Shown piece after piece: positions 58,052 through 64,000 of a stretch of 64,000 bases of DNA. Position numbers and translations under genes: made by a program. This stretch comes from Thamnaconus septentrionalis. Taxonomy: Eukaryota > Chordata > Actinopteri > Tetraodontiformes > Monacanthidae. The stretch is taken from the NCBI GenBank assembly GCA_009823395.1, contig CM020515.1:16243989-16307988 (forward strand), read 5' to 3'. Below the pieces are notes generated by a model. It was given only the letters and a program-made list of their open reading frames with translations, was not told where the DNA came from and searched no databases. The stretch's first letter is position 1; each line of letters opens with the position of its first letter.

Positions 58052-58110
58052 CTGGCTGACTGACTGACTGGCTGGCTGGCTGGCTGACTGGCTGGCTGAC
58101 TGACTGACTG
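58052..58110 (+). repeat. (CTGA/CTGG)n tetranucleotide array
   Basis: About 15 tetranucleotide units in which CTGA and CTGG alternate in blocks. The minus-strand QPAS/QPVS repeat frame is an artefact of it. Confidence 0.95.
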
Positions 58111-59243
58111 CACTTCAGCTTCTCCGCTGCACCTGCGGCTCGAGTCTCTTCCTCGCCTGCTTCCAGCCACACTGGGAGTCTAAATGCAGCAATTAGCCAG
58201 AGTCATTTACATCCCAGGGCTCCGGATCAGTCAAAACTTTTCTCAGCTGATTGCTTTTGTGTTTTTGCTGTCAAGGTTTAAAATGTATAAAAACAAAAAA
58301 AACAAGTCACGAAAATGACAAGCGCATTCAGTTTTTTTTTAAAAACCACAATTGATTTTTTTTTCTTTTTTGCTTCATCTTTGAAGGCACCACAAATTGA
58401 CATTGTGTATTATACAAAGAATGAGAATAGCGCAACAGGCTTCCACTGGGAAAGATGATGTGAACTAAACCATGAGTTTTTAGTTTAGCCTTTTAATGTG
58501 CATTTAGGGGGAAATGGCTTTAAAAAACTAAATTAAGGGTTACAATTTGAAAATTTTAATTGCTCCAAAAAATGTTTTTATGACAAAAACATATTTTTTT
58601 AATTTTACAAATTCAGGAAGAGAAACAAATTGAGGGAAAAAATGAAAAGGAACATTTGGCCATTTTTCCAAATTGCCATTAATCAGAGAAATTTGACAGG
58701 CCTTGTTGAGATGACTCTAGTTTCTGTCTGGAGAGGCAGGTACTCACTCCACTCAGTGGGAAATCGAAGGAAGAAACAAATGAATTTATCCCCGCCCACC
58801 ACAATCAAAATAATAATAAGTCAAAGTGAACATTAACTTTTAAAATGTCACACAGCTGGTGCGTTTCCATTTCTCTGCCACCTCCGTACGCGCTTGTCAT
58901 CGATCTGGCAGGGAAACAAAGAAGTTGCATAACAATCACGGTCTTTTCCTGAAATGACAGGCGGTTCCGAAATGCCTTTACATTATGAATTATACATGAT
59001 ACAAGCTGCCGGGGAACCCGCCAGCCGACACAACAGCGGCGCATTGCGACCTGAGGAACGTTTGCCGTGTTGGCTCCTCCAGCCACGAGGGGAAACATCG
59101 TGCACCAGGGGGCGTCAAACTTTGCAGCAGCCAATTCAATTTTTAAAGATGTGTTTTTATTATTAAAATCATGTGGCTTTGGTCGAAAGTTTCCATCAAG
59201 CCTCAATTTGCGAATTTCAAGCAAACTTTTGAACCCCTCAAAG

Positions 59244-59264
59244 TTTTTTTTTTTTTTTTTTTTT
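59244..59264 (+). repeat. Poly(T) run
   Basis: 21 T in the interior of an AT-rich, possibly repeat-derived segment. Confidence 0.85.
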
Positions 59265-60284
59265 AACATTTTTCAGTTTCCATAAATGTTCCTAATGTGA
59301 TACTTTACAAAACATGTATTAAAAGCCTCATGGAACCCTGGCAGGTGTGATAGCACGGGGACAGAACCTCAGGCAGCAGAGGCCTGTTAGACTGTTTCCT
59401 TTTCATCCGTTTTACTTTGGTCTTTTAATGTGAGGGCTGGGAAAAAAAGGAAACTTCACTCTTTCCTTTCAGAAGGCAGATGTTGGTGGGTGTAAGTGGG
59501 TTTTTGTCCAGCATTAATATGCATAAGTACTTCTCTCTCTTTTTTCAGAATGGTCTCACCAGGCTGCTTCTGACATCTGCGCTGGCAAAACACAGAGTGA
59601 CTGCGGTATCAGGTGCTGGCGACACAATTTTAACGGTTTTCTTCATTTATACTCGTGCAGCGAATCATCCTGCACATCGAATGTTAATGCAAGAGTTCGG
59701 AGGTTTGTAGATACATTGTATATCAGATTAGACTAGATCCATTCAGACGGGATGTTCTTTGTTGCCATAATATTCATGAATCAACGGAACTGCATCAAAC
59801 TTGCCCACTCATCAGTATCTGGTTCCAACTAAACTCATTTTTTTTACTACCTTGTAATAAACATCAACCCCAAAACACTCAAAAACCAGCCAAAATCCAT
59901 CTCGCTTTGGAAGCCCTCACATCTCTCTGCACCATTTACTCCTGGGTTGGCCATGTATAAAGGCCTTTAAACAGCTCTTGGAAAGAGGAGCTTGAAATAG
60001 TTGGATGGGTGAGAAAAATATTTTTTTTTAAAAACTTGAGCACATGTACTTTTACAATTTCATGAATCGTCTTTGATTCAGAGTCCGGACAGACAGCTTC
60101 AGAGACTAAATACAAGGTTTTGCAGCATCAGTAGTGCCTACAACTACAACGATCAGTGTTTGGTGGTCGACAGGGACGTTTTCCCTCGTTACACCTGTGT
60201 GTACATCCTGTAAAAGAGCAACCCTGCAGACACTGATTTCCTAAAACTTTAAAAACCATCCAACCTTCAGCTTGAATAAATGAG

Positions 60285-60665
60285 GGACGTTTGCACTAAG
60301 CCTTTTTTTATTAAAATACAAAGTCTGGGGGAGCAAAGGGGGAAGAGGGGCTTGGGTTTGGCTGCTGTCTGATATAATGGAGTAATTAATACACGAGGGG
60401 GTTTGGCTTCCATCGCAACAGGCCAGAATTAACGGACCAGAAGCAGTTGCTAATATAAAAAAGGAAGGGTGGGACGGGGTTTATCTTCCAAAGGACACGT
60501 GTCGTTTGAATTTAGGCACAGCTTAATGTGGCCTGACTGTGAGGAACAAACTGCTGCAGGAGAAACTATTTTAGTGAGCTCATTAATTGGCCGGCAATTA
60601 CTGGAAACAAATCCTTCAGGCTGTTCTCCATCATCTGCTAAATAGTGTATGTCGTCAGGCTCTTG
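60285..60665. promoter_or_regulatory. Candidate conserved non-coding element, extended
   Basis: About 380 bp with no simple repeat: GTAATTAATAC (60382-60392), GGCCAGAATTAACGGACC, GGACACGTGTCGTTTGAATT (60493 on), CATTAATTGG (60581-60590) and CCGGCAATTACTGG. No frame longer than a few dozen codons. Inference from texture. Confidence 0.35.
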
Positions 60666-61624
60666 GGTCTATTATTGATGGCGTTGCTTGCTCCGGTTTA
60701 GTGGTTTTTTTGTAAAGTTGTAATGATGCTCAGAACTGATGGGTTTTTAAATAAGTCCTCTAATCAATAACCCAGGACGTTTATTGTGAGTCGAGCTTCC
60801 CAAAAATTTTTGGAAAACGAGACCTGAACAAATCATTCAAAAGGTGAGTCGTTTCACTGACTCCTGAATCATAATTCTTCAACTCTTTTAAGTCACTGAC
60901 TGACTGAGTCTCTCTGCATCAGTTCCCCTCTAAAATGTGGGTAATTAGCTCCATCTACAAAAAGACAAAAACCGCCTCCAGTAAACTAATTGTACAAATT
61001 AGTTTTCCTGCAATTGTTTTTCAAATTTTCAATGCAATGGTGCTCAAAATTATGGGAACTCCACTATTTTAGGCCTTTTCCACAACATCAAATTCTAAGA
61101 CTACAAGAAACAAAAGATTAAAAAAAAAACTTCCAAACTTAACCTCATAAAAGGAAGAAGAACAAAAAGTCTTGTCTAGTAACGCCCCAAAACTTTTGCC
61201 AGGCATTTTTAACCACTGTGCCAGGGGAGAGGTGGATGTCTGAGGTCGCTTTGGTCTCATTTAATGACACGTTGTTTCTCTTCAAAGCAACAAATGGGAC
61301 AATTTTGTGACAGCTCTCGGCGGCCCATCAGAGGCGGATGATGAAAGGGCGAGTGCCGCACCGCCGGTGGAGAGGGAGAGCAAAGTGTGCAAGTTTACTG
61401 TAACAATGATCCAATTCTGTGCACTGAAGCTCTTCAACAACTTGGCTCATTATTTACTGGGAGAAAATGACGTTGAACTGGTGTCAAAATGTGCTTTAAA
61501 CCAAGTCAGACTAGTTTGTCTCCTTGCACAGGTGCCTCGGATCATTTTAAAAGCAAAGTGAAGGATACAATAGCGAAGTGAATAAGTTTTTGTTTTTTTT
61601 TGTTTTTGATAAACATCCACCTTT
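60666..61624. other. Non-coding region
   Basis: Mixed AT-rich sequence. One 84-codon plus frame at 61307-61561 lacks recognisable features. Nothing recognised. Confidence 0.5.
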
Positions 61625-61855
61625 TATGCTTAATTAATCACAGCTAATCGATTTGCCTTATGAGCGCATGCAGTTACTCAGGCATTTTCTCAGCATCCGG
61701 GCCCCGCCGTGAGGGAGGCATTAGCTGGCTAGAACTCATCCACGCCGCAGAGAGTCATCATTTTCATTAGCAGAGAGACACCTCGCTGAGGCGGCTGCCA
61801 CCTGACCTGGCTGCCGCTTGTTTATGTCGCCGCTCTGACAGCCATCGCTGCAGTG
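61625..61855. promoter_or_regulatory. Candidate conserved non-coding element
   Basis: TTAATTAATC (61630-61639), CAGCTAATCGATTTGCC, GTCATCATTTTCATTAGCAG and TTGTTTATGTCGCC. Repeat-free with no frame. Confidence 0.35.
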
Positions 61856-63609
61856 GGGACGTTTCACCCACTGTTTGTTTTTTTTGTTGTTTTTTTTCCC
61901 TGCTGATGTCCTCATAAAGTTATGCCTGACTAGACGGAAAAACTCAGAACATTGAAGTAAAAATCCAGTGCAAATTCAGTCCATTAAACAGGGCATTAAA
62001 AAAAAGCATCGCAGAGGCAATTTTTACAAGCAGTTGGGCAAGGAGGGTGTTCTGTCGTGGCAGGTGTAAGTGGCATAGATGTTACAAACCACTGCACTCG
62101 CATTTGCATCGATAACAACACCGCGCACACAAGGGCAGAAATGAACCAAAAGTGACGAGAAGTGCGTGAAGCGCAGGTGGCCACAAAGCAAAACGGTGTC
62201 ATTTGGTGTCATGCATTAGCAGGCACAGCTAGCAATGCTACCCACTTATCACAGTCTGCAAGCTCGGCCTCGGCAATCAGATTGCGTGTTCGAAACTACT
62301 AAGAGGGGGAGAAAAAAGGCAAAAGATATTCATCTTTTCATTTCCAAAAGGTTAACATTGGGATTTTTCTGACAGAGTTTCTTAGCTATCAGACACAAAA
62401 AGCCATTAACGCGACAAACAGCAATATATATTTCCAGGCAGCGGCATCAGTGAAGGCAAGACAGACAGAAGGTGAATACCAAGCAGCGACAGAAGAATTC
62501 ATAAGCAAATGTGGGCATCGGTGGATGAAAAACACAGCAAGTCAGAGGAATTATCAGCTGCATTTGTTAAAACAAAATATATATCCACAGCACTGTGCGT
62601 ATCAATCACCAGCATGTAAAAAAAACAAACAAGCAGCAACACAGGTCACGTCCTTCCAAATCCAATTCAAAACAAATTCTGCGTGCACCGTGACATTTCA
62701 GCCCCAAACCAGCCAGTCGACGGCGCCACGGTGGCCGCGCCAAACAACAGCAGCTCAGCCGGCCGAAACTGCAAACACATTCTGCTCAAACATTTTTTTC
62801 CCCCCACAACTGTATCAAAACCAAGCAGCAGCATCAAGCATCATTGTTCTGTTTTGTTTGGAGAAAACATGAGAAATAGTGACCTTTTACTGGGGGAAAT
62901 TGCTAACCAAGGCGGTTCTGTTTAATCAGCAAGCACACAGCAAAAAAGTATAACTGATGCACTTACTTTGCTGAAGCGACGAGGTCTTTTCTCGATGTAA
63001 AGAACATCACCACGAGATGTCGCTGTTTCGTGCTTCATGCTCACCGGACCAAACCGGCTCCCTGCGTTGAACCTCCACTCTGCCAATGTGATGGATGTCA
63101 TCAGTCTTTGAATCATTTCACCGTGTGTGTTTCTGTAAATTAGTGTTGAGTCTGCCATTTATAATCAGTCAGCATTGCTAGCAGTGTTATCATTAGTATT
63201 TTCTTCACGGCTACTTCTTGTTTACTGAAATGGTGTCACTGACTGCAGAAATTGCAATACACCTTTGTTGTGGTGCACTGTCAATCTACAGGATGTTAAT
63301 CCAAAACATTGTGAATTTTGTTTTGTTCCTTTTTTTGCTTTTGAACGGCCACAACTTCTTAATCCCATATGTTGCACTTTTAGGAGCAACCTGCAAACAG
63401 ACTTGGTGTGGAAAACATTTTCACAACATCACAATCAATACCTGATTAAAAGTAGCTTACTAGCCAGCGGATGCTAACGTTAGTTTAACGGCGCTAACGC
63501 TGTCTTGCACACGCTATGCCAGTCTAACAACATCATCCATGCGCTGTCCATCAATCCACACTCGGAGTGGGGAGGGTTCATCATGGCAGATTCCTCGGTG
63601 TGACCGGGT
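61856..63609. other. Non-coding or transposon-like region with a possible minus-strand exon
   Basis: T-runs at about 61880-61898. The rest has an uneven texture more like dispersed repeat DNA (for example the ACGTTAGTTTAACGGCGCTAA stretch near 63475). The minus-strand frame with a splice donor at 62967-63158 is treated as a finding rather than a gene. Confidence 0.4.
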
Positions 63610-63820
63610 AATCCACGTGGCTGGGTTAGTTAGCATGTTAGCCGCCCTCTGAATCACCCGGGGTGGCTAATTGGAACTGCTGTGCAGGGGCCTCCTGTCT
63701 CACTGTGTCGTTGCTCAGCCAGAGGGCCAATTACCTTGACGGCCAACACCTGGCAGAATGAGCTCCAGCTGCCTGGCTGGATGTGCAACTGAGCTCTTTA
63801 AGTGAAAATTAAACCTGCAT
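63610..63820. promoter_or_regulatory. Candidate conserved non-coding element
   Basis: GGTGGCTAATTGGAACTG (63661 on), CCAATTA (63727-63733), CACCTG E-box (63747-63752), GAAAATTAAACCTGC. Repeat-free with no frame. Continues to the 3' end of the window as ordinary non-coding DNA. Confidence 0.3.
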
Positions 63821-64000
63821 TTAAATGGGAAATCCTTTTTTTTTTCTTCCTCCGGTCACTTCCAATTTCTTTCTGAGCTGGATTTTAATGGCTCACGTGC
63901 ACTGTGTGGAGCTGTTTTGTCCTCTCAGAGATAAAACTGTGTGTTCATGGAGACATTCGACTGTCATGTGATACATTGACTTCAAAGCAAGAGCCAAATG

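Larger units (their letters stand above)
54566..60284. other. Non-coding region
   Basis: Contains T-runs (56081-56096, 57284-57299, 59244-59264), (GGT)n and (CTGA/CTGG)n arrays, and a partial inverted-repeat terminus near 58854-58870. No gene recognised. Confidence 0.5.

Noticed and set aside
58052..58110. Minus-strand peptide with QPAS repeats
   Set aside because: Direct translation of a tetranucleotide microsatellite.

Overview
This window is eukaryotic and most likely from a teleost fish, perhaps a percomorph. It holds one clear protein-coding gene in about 64 kb of otherwise non-coding DNA. The gene is elfn1, an intronless-coding LRR-fibronectin III synaptic adhesion protein and protein phosphatase 1 regulator. 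The fish assignment rests on the sequence of this orthologue, on relics of teleost-type interspersed repeats, and on many (CA)n, (CTC)n, (GAA)n and similar microsatellites. No tool was run, so species and paralogue (elfn1a or elfn1b) are not resolved.

Layout. Positions 1-7477 are non-coding and probably lie upstream of elfn1 or in its 5' intron. They include a CpG-rich block (about 5.2-5.8 kb) and two blocks that look like conserved regulatory DNA (about 1.2-1.44 and 6.65-6.79 kb). A short candidate 5' UTR exon (7478-7556) precedes a small intron. The single coding exon opens just after a strong splice acceptor at 7860, and the CDS runs 7869-10241. A roughly 1.6 kb 3' UTR follows, ending at a poly(A) signal near 11858. 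A second plus-strand signal (13472) and a minus-strand one (13513) lie 36 bp apart, so a convergent minus-strand gene may end there. In human the downstream convergent neighbour of ELFN1 is MAD1L1, but I recognised no MAD1L1 exon here.

From about 13.5 to 64 kb I see no convincing gene. This part contains low-complexity tracts, a CpG island at 16.4-16.9 kb, several C-rich/G-rich runs able to form G-quadruplexes, and old repeat copies. The repeats include a small inverted-repeat element family (17.5, 24.0, 44.4 and 54.4 kb), tRNA-SINE-like fragments (21.1 and 37.4 kb) and a retroelement-like tail (19.7-20.4 kb). It also contains about a dozen AT-core, homeodomain-motif-rich blocks in GC-moderate DNA that read like conserved non-coding elements. 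The pattern is that of a regulatory gene desert, or of long introns of a convergent gene.

I did not find a demonstrable new biological system. The items most worth checking are the inverted-repeat element family with partner copies in both orientations, a possible stop-start (ATGA) uORF overlap at the elfn1 start codon, a 64-codon open frame with a consensus splice donor on the minus strand at 63 kb, and a dense cluster of bZIP-type sites at 31.4-31.6 kb.
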